From positions 3,275,001 to 3,339,000 of the forward strand of contig NC_133059.1 of the NCBI RefSeq assembly GCF_048771995.1: 64,000 nucleotides of DNA, in the 5' to 3' direction. Shown one piece after another: positions 11,001 to 23,000 of the stretch; the first letter of the stretch is position 1, and every line of letters begins with the position of its first letter. The position numbers were made by a program, and so were the translations under genes. Origin of the DNA: Taeniopygia guttata. Lineage: Eukaryota > Chordata > Aves > Passeriformes > Estrildidae. The notes beneath the pieces are model-generated. The model worked only from the letters and a program-made list of their open reading frames with translations. It did no database searches and was not told the origin of the DNA.

Positions 11001-14000
11001 TTCTGGGGTCAGGGTGTCCGTCCCGGGGTCATTGTGGGTGATCCAGGGTCAGTGTGTCCATCCTGGGGTCAGGGAAGAGCTCAGGACATCCCTGAGGTCA
11101 TTGTGTCCATCCCAGGGTCAGGGTGTCCATCCCGGAGTCATTGTGTTCATCCTGGGGTCAGGAGAGAGCTCAGGACATCCCTGAGGTCATTGTGTCCATC
11201 CTGGGGTCCATCCTGAGGTCATTGTGTCCATCCTGGGGTCAGCGTGTCCATCCCAGGGTCAGCGTGTCCGTCCCGGGGTCAGCGTGTCCATCCTGGGGTC
11301 AGGGTGTCCATCCTGGGGTCAGGGGAGAGCTCGGGACATCCCTAAGGTCATTGTGTCCATCCCGGGGTCATTGTGTCCATCCCGGGGTCAGGGTGTCCAT
11401 CAGGGTGGGTCACCAGCAACATGGCCCTGGGCAAGTTCAAGGCTGCCCTCAGGGATTACGAGATGGTGAGAGGGGCTGGGGTGGTCAGCGGGGTGCGTTT
11501 TGGGGTCAGGGGAACATCTCCAAGGTCATTGTGTCCATCCTGGGGTCAGGGAAGAGCTCAGGACATCCCTGAGGTCATTGTGTCCATCCCGGAGTCAGGG
11601 TGTCCATCCCGGGGTCAGCATGTCCGTCTCAGGGTCAGGGGATGGCTGGGAACATCCCCAAGGTCATTGTGTCCATCCTGGGGTCAGAGTGTCCATCCTG
11701 GGGTCAGGGTGTCCATCCCTGGGGTCAGGGGATGGCTGGGAACATCCCCAAGGTCATTGTGTCCATCCCGGGGTCAGCGTGTCGATCCCGGGGTCATTGT
11801 GTCCATCCCAGGATCAGCATGTCCATCTCAGGGTCAGGGAATGGCTGGGAACATCCCCAAGGTCAGGGTGTCCATCCTGAGGTCATTGTGTCCATCCCAG
11901 GGTCAGGGTGTCCATCCCGGGGTCAGTGTGTCCATCCCGGGGTCAGCGTGTCCATCCCGGGGTCAGCATGTCCATCGTGGGGTCAGCATGTCCATCCCGG
12001 GGTCAGCGTGTCCATCGTGGGGTCAGGGTGTCCATCCCAGGGTCAGGGTGTCCGTCCCGTGGTCAGGGTGTCCATCCTGGGGTCAGGGTGTCCATCCCGG
12101 GGTCAGGGTGTCCATCAGGGTGGGTCACCAGCAACATGGCCCTGGGCAAGTTCAAGGCTGCCCTCAGGGATTACGAGATGGTGAGAGGGGCTGGGGTGGT
12201 CAGCGGGGTCCGTTTTGGGGTCAGGGGATGGCTGGGAACATCTCCAAGGTCATTGTGTCCATCCTGGGGTCAGGGTGTCCATCCTGGGGTCAGTGTGTCC
12301 ATCCCAGGGTCAGCGTGTCCACCCCGGGGTCAGTGTGGGTGATCCGGAGTCAGCGTGTCCATCCTGGGGTCAGTGTGGGTGATCTGGCTCCCTCATGGGG
12401 TCATTGTGTCCATCCCGGGGTCAGGGTGTCCATCCTGGGGTCAGGGAAGAGCTCAGGACATCCCTGAGGTCAGTGTGTCCATCCTGGGGTCCATCCTAGG
12501 GTCAGGGTGTCCATCTTGGGGTCAGCATGTCCGTCCCGGGGTCAGGGGAGAGCTCGGGACATCCCTAAGGTCATTGTGTCCATCCCGGGGTCAGGGTGTC
12601 CATCCTGGGGTCATCGTGTCCATCCCGGGGTCAGGGTGTCCATCCTGTAGTCAGGGAAGAGCTCAGGACATCCCTCAGGTCATTGTGTCCATCCCGGGGT
12701 CAGGGTGTCCATCCCGGGGTCGGGGTGTCCATCCCGGAGTCATTGTGTCCATCCCGGGGTCAGGGGAGAGCTCGGGACATCCCTGAGGTCATTGTGTCCA
12801 TCCCGGGGTCAGGGTGTCCGTCCCGGGGTCATTGTGTCCATCCTGGGGTCAGCATGTCTGTCCCAGGATCAGGGTGTCCATCCTGCGGTCAGTGTGTCCA
12901 TCCCGGGGTCAGGGGAGAGCTTAGGACATCCCTGAGGTCATTGTGTCCATCCTGGGGTCAGGGTGTCCATCCTGGGGTCAGCGTGTCCATCCTGGGGTCC
13001 ATCCTGAGGTCATTGTGTCCATCCTGGGGTCAGGGGATGGCTGGGAACATCTCCAAGGTCATTGTGTCCATCCCGGGATCAGCGTGTCCATCCTGGGGTC
13101 CATCCTGAGGTCATTGTGTCCATCCCAGGGTCAGGGTGTCCATCCTGGGGTCATTGTGTCCATCCCGGGGTCAGCGTGTCCATCCTGGGGTCAGGGTGTC
13201 CATCCCGGGGTCAGCGTGTCCATCCTGGGGTCAGCGTGTCCATCCCGGGGTCAGGGTGTCCATCCCGGGGTCATTGTGTCCATCCCGGGGTCATTGTGGG
13301 TGATCCGGGGTCAGGGTGTCCATCCTGGGGTCAGGGGATGGCTGGGAACATCCCTGAGGTCATTGTGTCCATCCTGGGGTCAGGATGTCCATCCTAGGGT
13401 CAGCGTGTCCATCCCGGGGTCAGCGTGTCCGTCTCAGGGTCAGGGGATGGCTGGGAACATCCCCAAGGTCATTGTGTGCATCCCGGGGTCAGGGTGTCCA
13501 TCCCGGGGTCAGCATGTCTGTCCCAGGGTCAGTGTGTCCATCCCGGGGTCAGCGGGTCCATCCCAGGGTCAGCAGGTCCATCCCGGGGTCAGGGGATGGC
13601 TGGGAACATCCCTGAGGTCATTGTGTCCATCCCGGGGTCAGGGTGTCCATCCCGGGGTCAGCGTGTCCGTCCTGGAGTCAGGGGAGAGCTCAGGACATCC
13701 CTAAGGTCATTGTGTCCATCCCCAAGGTCATTGTGTCCATCCCGGGGTCAGTGTGTCCATCCCGGGGTCAGGGAAGAGCTCAGGACATCCCTGAGGTCAT
13801 TGTGTCCATCCCGGGGTCAGGGTGTCCATCCTGGGGTCATTGTGTCCATCCTGGGGTCATTGTGTCCATCCTGGGGTCAGTGTGTCCATCCCGGGGTCAG
13901 GGTGTCCATCCTGAGGTCAGGATTGGTTATGTAGGGTCAGGCTGTCCCCAGCTGTCCCCAGCTGTCCCCAGCTGTCCCCAGCTGTCCCCAGGCTGTCCCC

Positions 14001-17000
14001 AGCTGTCCCCAACCCTTCAGGCCATGTCCCCAACTGTCCCCGCTGTCCCCAGCTGTCCCCAACTCCTCAGGCCGTGTCCCCAGGCTGTCCCCGGGCTGTC
14101 CCTGCTGTCCCCAGCTGTCCCCAGCCCCTCAGGCCGTGTCCCCAGGCTGTCCCCACCTGTCCCCAGCTGTCCCCATGCCCTCAGGCCGTGTCTCCAACTG
14201 TCCCCAGGCTGTCCCCAACCCCTCAGGCCATGTCCCCAACTGTCCCCAGCTGTCCCCTTGCCCTCAGGCCGTGTCCCCAGGCTGTCCCCCGCTGTCCCCT
14301 GGCTGTCCCCCGCTGTCCCCAACTGTCCCCAGCTGTCCCCAGCCCCTCAGGCCATGTCCCCAGGCTGTCCCCAGCTGTCCCCAGCTGTCCCCAACCCCTC
14401 AGGCCGTGTCCCCAGGCTGTCCCCAGCCCCTCAGGCCATGTCTCCAGGCTGTCCCTGCTGTCCCCAGCTGTCCCCAACCCCTCAGGCCGTGTCCCCAGAC
14501 TGTCCCCAGCTGTCCCCAACTGTCCCCAGGCTGTCCCCAGGCTGTCCCCAATCGCTCAGGCCGTGTCCCCAGGCTGTCCCCAGCTGTCCCCGCTGTCCCG
14601 CAGGTGGTGAAGGTGCGGCCCAACGACAAGGACGCCAAGCTCAAGTACCAGGAGTGCCACCGCATCGTCAAGCAGAAGGCCTTCGAGAGGGCCATCGCCA
14701 GCGACGAGCACAAGCGCTCCGTGGTGGACTCGCTGGACATCGAGAGCATGAGTGAGCCCCGGGGGCGCTTCGGGGGGCGCTTGGGGGGCTCAGGGGGCAC
14801 TTTGGGGGGCACTTTGGGGGGTTCAGGGGGCACTTTGGGGGGCACTTTGGGGGGCTCAGGGGTCACTTTGGGGGGCTCAGGGGTCACTTTGGGGGGCACT
14901 TTGGGGGGCTCAGGGGTCACTTTGAGGGGCACTTTGGGGGGCTAAGGGGGCACTTTGGGGGGCTCAGGGGGCACTTTGGGGGGCACTTTGGGGGGCTCAG
15001 GGGTCACTTTGAGGGTTCAGGGGTCACTTTGGGGGATCAGGGGGCACTTTGAGGGGCTGAGGGGTCACTTTGGGGGGCTCAGGGGGCACTTTGGGCAGGC
15101 TCAGGAGTTACTTTGGGGGGCTGAGGGGTCAATTGAGGGGGTTCAGGCATCACTTGGAGGGCTCAGGGGGCACTTTGGGGGGCTAAGGGGTCACTTTGAG
15201 GGGCTCAGGGGTCACTTTGGGGGGCTGAGGGGTCACTATGGGGGGCTCAGGAGTCACTTGAGGGGGTTCAGGCATCACTTTGGGGGCTCAGGGGTCACTT
15301 TGAGGGCTCAGGGGTCACTTTGGGGGGCTCAGGTGTCACTTTGGGGGCTCAGGGGTTACTTTGGGGGGCTCAGGGGTCACTTTGGGGGGATCAGGGGTTA
15401 CTTTGGGGGGATCAGGGGTCACTTTGAGGGACTAAGGGGGCACTTCGGGGGGTTCAAGGGTCACTTTGGGGGCTCAGGGGTCACTTTGGGGGCTCAGGGG
15501 TGACTTTGGGGGGCTCAGGGGGCACTTTGGGGGGCTGAGGGGTCACTCTGGGGGGCTCAGGTGTCACTTTGGGGGTCTGGGGTCCTCACAAGGGTCCCTG
15601 GGGGGGTTCATGGGGTTCCCTGGGTGAGTCTGGGGTCTCCAGGAAGGTTCCTGGGAGGGTTTTGGGGACCCCACGAGGGTCTCTGGGAGGGTTTTGAGAT
15701 CCCCTGAGGGTCCCATGAGGGTTTTGGGGTCCCCTGAGGCTCTGGAGGTGCCCAGCTGAGCTTTTGTCCCCTTTGGAGTTCTTGGGGTCCCCAGCACCAG
15801 GGTCCCCATGCCAGGCCCAGCACCCCTGGGGGCACCTGTGGGGGCCGTGTCCCCTCTGTCCCCTCTGTCCCCTCGCTGTCCCCACATTGTCACCCCGCTG
15901 TCCCCACGCTGTCCTCGCTGTCCCCACGTTGTCACCCCGCTGTCAGCACCCTGTCACCCCTTTGTCACCCCTTTGACCCCTCGCTGTCCCCTCTGTCCCC
16001 CCACTGTCCCCTCTGTCACCCCGCTGTCCCCACGCTGTCCTCGCTGTCCCCACGCTGTCCTCTCCGTCCCCACGTTGTCACCCCACTGTCAGCACCCTGT
16101 CACCCCTCTGTCACCCCTCTGTCACCCCTCTGTCACCCCTCTGTCCCCCCTTTGTCACCCCTCTGTCCCCATGCTGTCCTCGCTGTCCCCACGTTGTCAC
16201 GCCGCTGTCCCCACCCTGTCACCCCTTTGTCACCCCTTTGTCACCCCTTTGACCCCTCGCTGTCCTCTCCATCCCCATGCTGTCCCTGCCCTGTTCCCAC
16301 TGTCCCCTCTGTCACCCCGCTGTCCCCACCTTGTCACCCCTCTGTCCCCCCTCTGTCACCCCTCTGTCCCCCCTCTGTCACCCCTTTGTCACCCCTCTGT
16401 CCCCGCTGTCCCCACGCTGTCCTTGCTGTCCCCACGTTGTCACCCCGCTGTCCCCACGTTGTCACCCCACTGTCAGCACCCTGTCACCCCTTTGTCACCC
16501 CTCTGTCCTCCCTCTGTCACCCCTCTGTCACCCCTCTGTTCCCTCTGTCCCCTCGCTGTCCTCGCTGTCCCCACGTTGTCACCCCGCTGTCCCCACGCTG
16601 TCCTCGTTGTCCCCATGTTGTCACCCCACTGTCAGCACCCTGTCACCCCTCTGTCACCCCTTTTTCACCCCTTTTTCACCCCTTTGTCACCCCTTTGTCA
16701 CCCCTCTGTCCCCCCTCTGTCACCCTCTGTCCCCTCTGTCCCCACAGCCATCGAGGACGAGTACAGCGGCCCCAAGCTGGAGGACGGCAAGGTCACCTTG
16801 GCCTTCATGAAGGACCTGATGCAGTGGTACAAGGACCAGAAGAAGCTCCACAGGAAATGTGCCTACCAGGTACCCCAAAACCCCCCAAAACCCCCCAAAA
16901 AACCCCCCAAAAACCCCTCTGTCCCCTCTGCCACCCCGCTGATGTCCCCACAATGTGTCCCCCCACGGTCCCGCAGATCCTGGTGCAGGTGAAGGAGGTG

Positions 17001-20000
17001 CTGGCCAAGCTTCCCACCCTGGTGGAGACCACCTTGAAGGAGGTGGGTGGGTTCCTCCGGCTGGGGGGTGGTCTCGGGGGGCGCGCCCTCGGTGTGTGGG
17101 GGGGTGTCCCCTCGTGCCGGCGCGGTGACACCGGTGCCGCCGCCTGTCCCCACCCCGGCAGACGGAGAAGGTGACGGTGTGCGGGGACACCCACGGGCAG
17201 TTCTACGACCTGCTGAACATCTTCGAGCTCAACGGGCTCCCCTCCGAGGCCAACCCTTACGTATCCACGCCTGGGGGGTCCCTTGGGTGGGGTGGCACGG
17301 GGGGGGGACACTGGGGACACTCCGGGCTGGGGGTCGTCGTCCTCAGCTGGTGACAGATTTTCAACGGGGACTTCGTGGACCGCGGCTCCTTCTCGGTGGA
17401 GGTCATCCTGACGCTCTTTGGCTTCAAGCTGCTCTACCCCGAGCACTTCCACCTGCTCCGAGGTAGGCCCAGGGCCTGGGGGGGCGAGGTCTGGGCCGGG
17501 GGTGTCCCCACAGCTGTCCCCTGGTGTCCCCTGGTGTCCCCTGGTGTCCCTGGGTCACTATCTGGCAGCGCCTGTTGTAGGGGGTGGGTCACTTTCTGGC
17601 AGATCTTGTAAAAGGGGAGGTTTTGTCACCCTTGGGGTTGGGGACAACCCTGTCCCTTGGGGTTGGTGACATCCCTGTCCCTTGGGGATGTCCCTGTCCC
17701 CTTGGGGTTAGGGACATCCCTGTCCCTTGGGGTTGGGGACATCCCTGTCCCCTTGGGGTTGGGGACATCCCTGTCCCTTGGGGTTGGTGCCATCCCTGTC
17801 CCCTTGGGGTTGGTGCCATCCCTGTCCCTTGGGGTTGGGGACATCCCTGTCCCCTTGGGGTTGGTGACATCCCTGTCCCATTTGGGGTTGGTGCCATCCC
17901 TGTCCCTTGGGGTTGGGGACATCCCTGTCCCCTTGGGGTTGGTGACATCCCTGTCCCTTGGGGTTGGGGACATCCCTGTCCCCTTGGGGTTGGTGACATC
18001 CCTGTCCCATTTGGGGTTGGGGACATCCCTGTCCCTTGGGGTTGGGGACATCCCTGTCCCTTGGGGACATCCCTGTCCCTTGGGGTTGGTGACATCCCTG
18101 TCCCCTGGGTTGGGGACATCCCTGTCCCTTGGGTTTGGTGACATCCCTGTCCCCTTGGGGTTGGGGACATCCCTGTCCCCTTGGGGTTGGGGACATCCCT
18201 GTCCCCTTGGGGTTGGTGACATCCCTGTCCCTTGGGGTTGGTGACATCCCTGTCCCCTTGGGGTTGGGGACATCCCTGTCCCCTTGGGGTTGGTGACATC
18301 CCTGTCCCCTTGGGGTTGGGGACATCCCTGTCCCCTTGGGGTTGGTGACATCCCTGTCCCCTTGGGGTTGGGGACATCCCTGTCCCCTTGGGGTTGGGGA
18401 CATCCCTGTCCCCTTGGGGTTGGGGACATTCCTGTCCCCTTGGGGTTGGGGACATCCCTGTCCCCTTGGGGTTGGGGACATCCCTGTCCCCATGGGGTTG
18501 GGGACATCCCTGTCCCTTGGGGTTGGGGACATCCCTGTCCCCTTGGGGTTGGGGACATCCCTGTCCCTTGGGGTTGGGGACATCCCTGTCCCATTTGGGT
18601 TGGGGACATCCCTGTCCCCTTGGGGTTGGGGACATCCCTGTCCCTTGGGGTTGGGGACATCCCTGTCCCTTGGGGTTGGGGACATCCCTGTCCCATTTGG
18701 GTTGAGTGTGCCCAGGAGTGGCAGTTGTCCCCAACCCCAGGCGGTGTCCCCAGCCCTGGGCGGTGTCCCCAACCCCGGGCAGTGTCCCCAGCCCCGGCAA
18801 TGTCCCCAGCAGTGGCAGTTGTCCCTGTGCGGTGTCCCCAACCCTGGGCAGTGTCTCCAGCCCCAGGCAGTGTCCCCAGCAGTGGCAGCTGTCCCCAGCA
18901 GTGGCAGCTGTCCCCAGCAGTGGCAGTGTCCCCAGCAGTGGCAGCTGTCCCCAGGAGTGGCAGTGTCCCCAGCAGTGGCAGCTGTCCCCAGCAGTGGCAG
19001 TGTCCCCAGCAGTGGCAGCTGTCCCCAGGAGTGGCAGTTGTACCTGGGCAGTGTCCCCATCCCTGGGCGGTGTCCCCAACCCCAGGTGGTGTCCCCAGCC
19101 CTGGGTGGTGTCCCCAGGAGTGGCACTTGCCCCAGGAGTGGCAGCTGTCCCCAGCAGTGGCAGTTGTCCCCAACCCCGGGCAGTGTCCCCAGCAGTGGCA
19201 GTGTCCCCAGCAGTGGCAGTTGTCCCCAACCCCGGGCAGTGTCCCCAGCAGTGGCAGTGTCCCCAGGAGTGGCAGTGTCCCCGGGCAGTGTCCCCAGCAG
19301 TGGCAGTGTCCCCAGGAGTGGCAGTGTTCCCGGACAGTGTCCCCAGCAGTGGCAGTGTCCCCGGGCAGTGTCCCCGGGCAGTGTCCCCAGGAGTGGCAGT
19401 GTCCCCGGGCAGTGTCCCCGGGCAGTGTCCCCAGCAGTGGCAGTGTCCCCAGCAGTGGCAGCTGTCCCCAGCAGTGGCAGTGTCCCCGGGCAGTGTCCCC
19501 AGCAGTGGCAGTGTCCCCAGGAGTGGCAGTTGTCCCCGGGCAGTGTCCCCAGCAGTGGCAGTTGTCCCCAGGAGTGGCAGTTGTCCCCGGGCAGTGTCCC
19601 CATACCTGGGCAGTGTCCCCAGGAGTGGCAGTGTCCCCAGCAGTGGCAGCTGTCCCCAGGAGTGGCAGTGTCCCCGGGCAGTGTCCCCAGCAGTGGCAGT
19701 GTACCCAGGAGTGGCAGCTGTCCCTGTGCGGTGTCCCCAACCCCGGGCAGTGTCCCCAGGAGTGGCAGTGTCCCCGTGTCCCCTCAGGGAACCACGAGAC
19801 GGACAACATGAACCAGATCTACGGCTTCGAGGGCGAGGTGAAGGCCAAGTACACGGCGCAGATGTTCGCCCTCTTCAGCGAGGTCTTCGAGTGGCTGCCC
19901 CTGGCCCAGTGCATCAACGGCAAAGTGCTGGTGAGGGGACACGAGGGGACACGAGGGGACACCGAGGGGACATTGCCACCGGGCTCAGTATCTGGCAGAT

Positions 20001-23000
20001 CCCATTGGATGCAATGGATCCCAATTTGGCAGCCTGTGTGGATCACTATTTGGCAGCTGTTATTGGCATTTATGGATCACTATCTGGCAGCCGCCGAAAA
20101 ATGGGGGGCTTTGACCATCCCCCACTCCCCATCCCATTCCTGTCACCTTGGGTTTGGGGTGTCCCCATCCTCATGGGGTGATCCCCATAACTGGGAAGGT
20201 TTGGGGTGTCCCTGTCCCCTCAGGTTTGGGGTGTCCCTGTCCCCTCAGGTTTGGGGTGTCTGTGTCCTCATTGGGGTTTGGGGTGTCCCTGTTCCCTCAG
20301 GTTTGGGGTGTCCCTGTTCCCTCAGGTTTGGGGTGTCCCTGTCCCCTTGGGGTTTTGGGGATCCCTGGAAGGGTTTGGGGGTGTCCCTGTTCCCTCGGGT
20401 TTGGGGTGTCTGTGTCCTCATTGGGGTTTGGGGTGTCCCTGTCCCCTTGAGGTTTGGGGTGTCCCCATCCCCTTGGGGTGATCCCCATAACTGGGAAGGT
20501 TTGGGGTGTCCCTGTTCCCTCAGGTTTGGGGTGTCCCTGTCCCCGTGGGGTGATCCCCATAACTGGGAGGGTTTGGGGTGTCCCTGTCCCCTCAGGTTTG
20601 GGGTGTCCCTATCCCCTTAGATTTGGCGTGTCCCCGTCCCCTTGGGGTTTGGGGTGACCCCATCCCCTTGGGGTGATCCCCATAACTGGGAGGGTTTGGG
20701 GTGTCCCTGTCCCCTCAGGTTTGGGGTGTCCCCGTCCCCTTGGGGTTTGGGGTGTCCCTGTCCCCTCAGGTTTGGGGTGTCCCTGTCCCCTTGGGGTTTG
20801 GGGTGTCCCCATCCTCATGGGGTGATCCCCATAACTGGGAGGGTTTGGGGTGTCCCTGTCCCCTCAGGTTTGGGGTGTCCCCGTCCCCTTGGGGTTTGGG
20901 GTGTCCCTGTCCCCTCAGGTTTGGGGTGTCCCTGTCCCCTTGGGGTTTGGGGTGTCCCCATCCTCATGGGGTGATCCCCATAACTGGGAGGGTTTGGGGT
21001 GTCCCTGTCCCCTCAGGTTTGGGGTGTCTGTGTCCTCATTGGGGTTTGGGGTGTCCCTGTCCCCTCAGGTTTGGGGTGTCCCCATCCTCATGGGGTGATC
21101 CCCATAACTGGGAGGGTTTGGGGTGTCCCCATCCCCTTGGGGTGATCCCCATAACTGGGAGGGTTTGGGGTGTCTGTGTCCTCATTGGGGTTTGGGGTGT
21201 CCCCGTCCCCTTGTGTTTTGGGGATCCCTGGAAGGATTTGGGGTGTCCCTGTCCCCTTGGGGTTTGGGGGTGTCCCTGTCACAATTTGTGGGGGTTCTTT
21301 CCCTCCTCAGTGTCTCGGGGGCGCGTTGTCACCCCCTCAGTGTCAGGATGGGCCATGTCCCCCAAGTCCCCGCTGTCCCTGTGTACCCCCAATGTCCCCC
21401 ATGTCCCCCATGTCCCCAATGTCCCCAATGTCCCCAATGTCCCCAATGTCCCCCGTGTCCCCCCCAGATCATGCACGGGGGGCTCTTCAGCGAGGACGGG
21501 GTGACCCTCGATGACATCCGCAAGATCGAGCGGAACCGGCAGCCCCCGGACTCAGGTGGGACGGGGACCCCCTGCCACCCCCCCGAGATGTCCCCAAGGT
21601 GTCCCCAAAGTGTCCCCAAGGTGTCCCCGGGGCGAGGGGCTGAGCTGTGACCCCCCACCCCCGTGTCCCCCCCAGGGCCGATGTGTGACCTGCTCTGGTC
21701 CGACCCCCAGCCCCAGGTGAGCTGTGACCCCCCCCGGGGGTGTCCCCAAGGTGTCCCCATGTCCTGGGGGTGTCCCCATGTCCTGGGAGTGTCCCCATGT
21801 CCTGGGGGTGTCCCCATGTCCTGTCCCCATGTCCTGGGAGTGTCCCCATGTCCTGGGGGTGTCCCCATGTCCTGGGGGTGTCCCCATGTCCTGTCCCCAT
21901 GTCCTGGGAGTGTCCCCATGTCCTGGGGGTGTCCCCATGTCCTGGGGGTGTCCCCATGTCCTGTCCCCATGTCCTGTCCCCATGTCCTGGGGGTGTCCCC
22001 ATGTCCTGGGGGTGTCCCCTGCCCTGTCCCCATGTCCTGGGGGTGTCCCCGTGTCCTGGGGGTGTCCCCATGTCCTGTCCCCATGTCCTGGGGGTGTCCC
22101 CGTGTCCTGTCCCCATGTCCTGGGGGTGTCCCCCTGCCCTGTCCCCACGTCTTGGTGACATTCTCCATTCTCCCAATGTCCCCAATGTCCCCAATGTCCC
22201 CAATGCCCCCAATGTCCCCAATGGCCCCAATGGCCCCCATGCCCTCAATGCCCCCAATCCCCCCAATGTCCCCAATCCCCCCAATGTCCCCAATGTCCCC
22301 AATGTCCCCAATGTCCCCAATGTCCCCAATGTCCCCAATCCCCCCAATGCCCCCAATGTCCCCAATGTCCCCAATCCCCCCAATCCCCCCAATGTCCCCA
22401 ATCCCCCCAATCCCCCCAATGTCCCCAATGTCCCCAATGTCCCCAATGTCCCCAATGTCCCCAATGTCCCCAATGTCCCCAATCCCCCCTGATGTCCCCA
22501 ATGTCCCCAATGTCCCCAATGTCCCCAATGCCCCCCAATGTCCCCAATGTCCCCAATGTCCCCAATGTCCCCAATGTCCCCCCAATGTCCCCAATGTCCC
22601 CAATGTCCCCAATGTCCCCAATGCCCCCCAATGTCCCCAATGTCCCCAATGTCCCCAATGTCCCCAATTCCCCCAATGTCCCCAATGTCCCCAATGTCCC
22701 CGATGTCCCCAATGTCCCCGATGTCCCCAATGTCCCCAATGTCCCCGATGTCCCCAATCCCCCCAATGTCCCCCAATCCCCCCTGATGTCCCCGATGTCC
22801 CCAGAACGGCCGGTCGGTCAGCAAGCGGGGGGTCAGCTGCCAGTTTGGCCCCGATGTCACCAAGCGCTTCCTGGAGCGGAACCACCTGGAGCTGATCATC
22901 CGCAGCCACGAGGTCAAGCCCGAGGGCTACGAGGTGGCCCACGATGGCCGCTGTGTCACCGTCTTCTCCGCCCCCAACTACTGGTGAGGGACAGCTCGGG

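Larger units (their letters stand above)
10985..13925. repeat. GGGGTCAGGGTGTCCATCC minisatellite in PPP5C intron 2
   Basis: About 2.9 kb of 19-bp units (GGTCAGGGTGTCCATCCTG, with CATTGTG and CAGCGTG variants). Higher-order blocks include GAGAGCTCAGGACATCCC. Two exon 2 fragments are embedded at 11413 and 12128. Confidence 0.93.

Noticed and set aside
11466-11471. Copied PPP5C exon 2 fragment as an alternative exon
   Set aside because: It has a donor but no convincing acceptor in front. Extending exon 2 to this donor (517 nt) would shift the frame and meet a stop near 11041.
10985-13925. CRISPR-like appearance of repeats with variable spacers
   Set aside because: Units are short, abut each other, vary gradually and lie in a vertebrate intron. 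There are no unique spacers or cas genes.
18284-20620. A 778-codon + frame containing PPP5C exon 8 residues
   Set aside because: It is read-through of two arrays around exon 8. The true exon ends are set by splice sites and by homology at 19788 and 19930.
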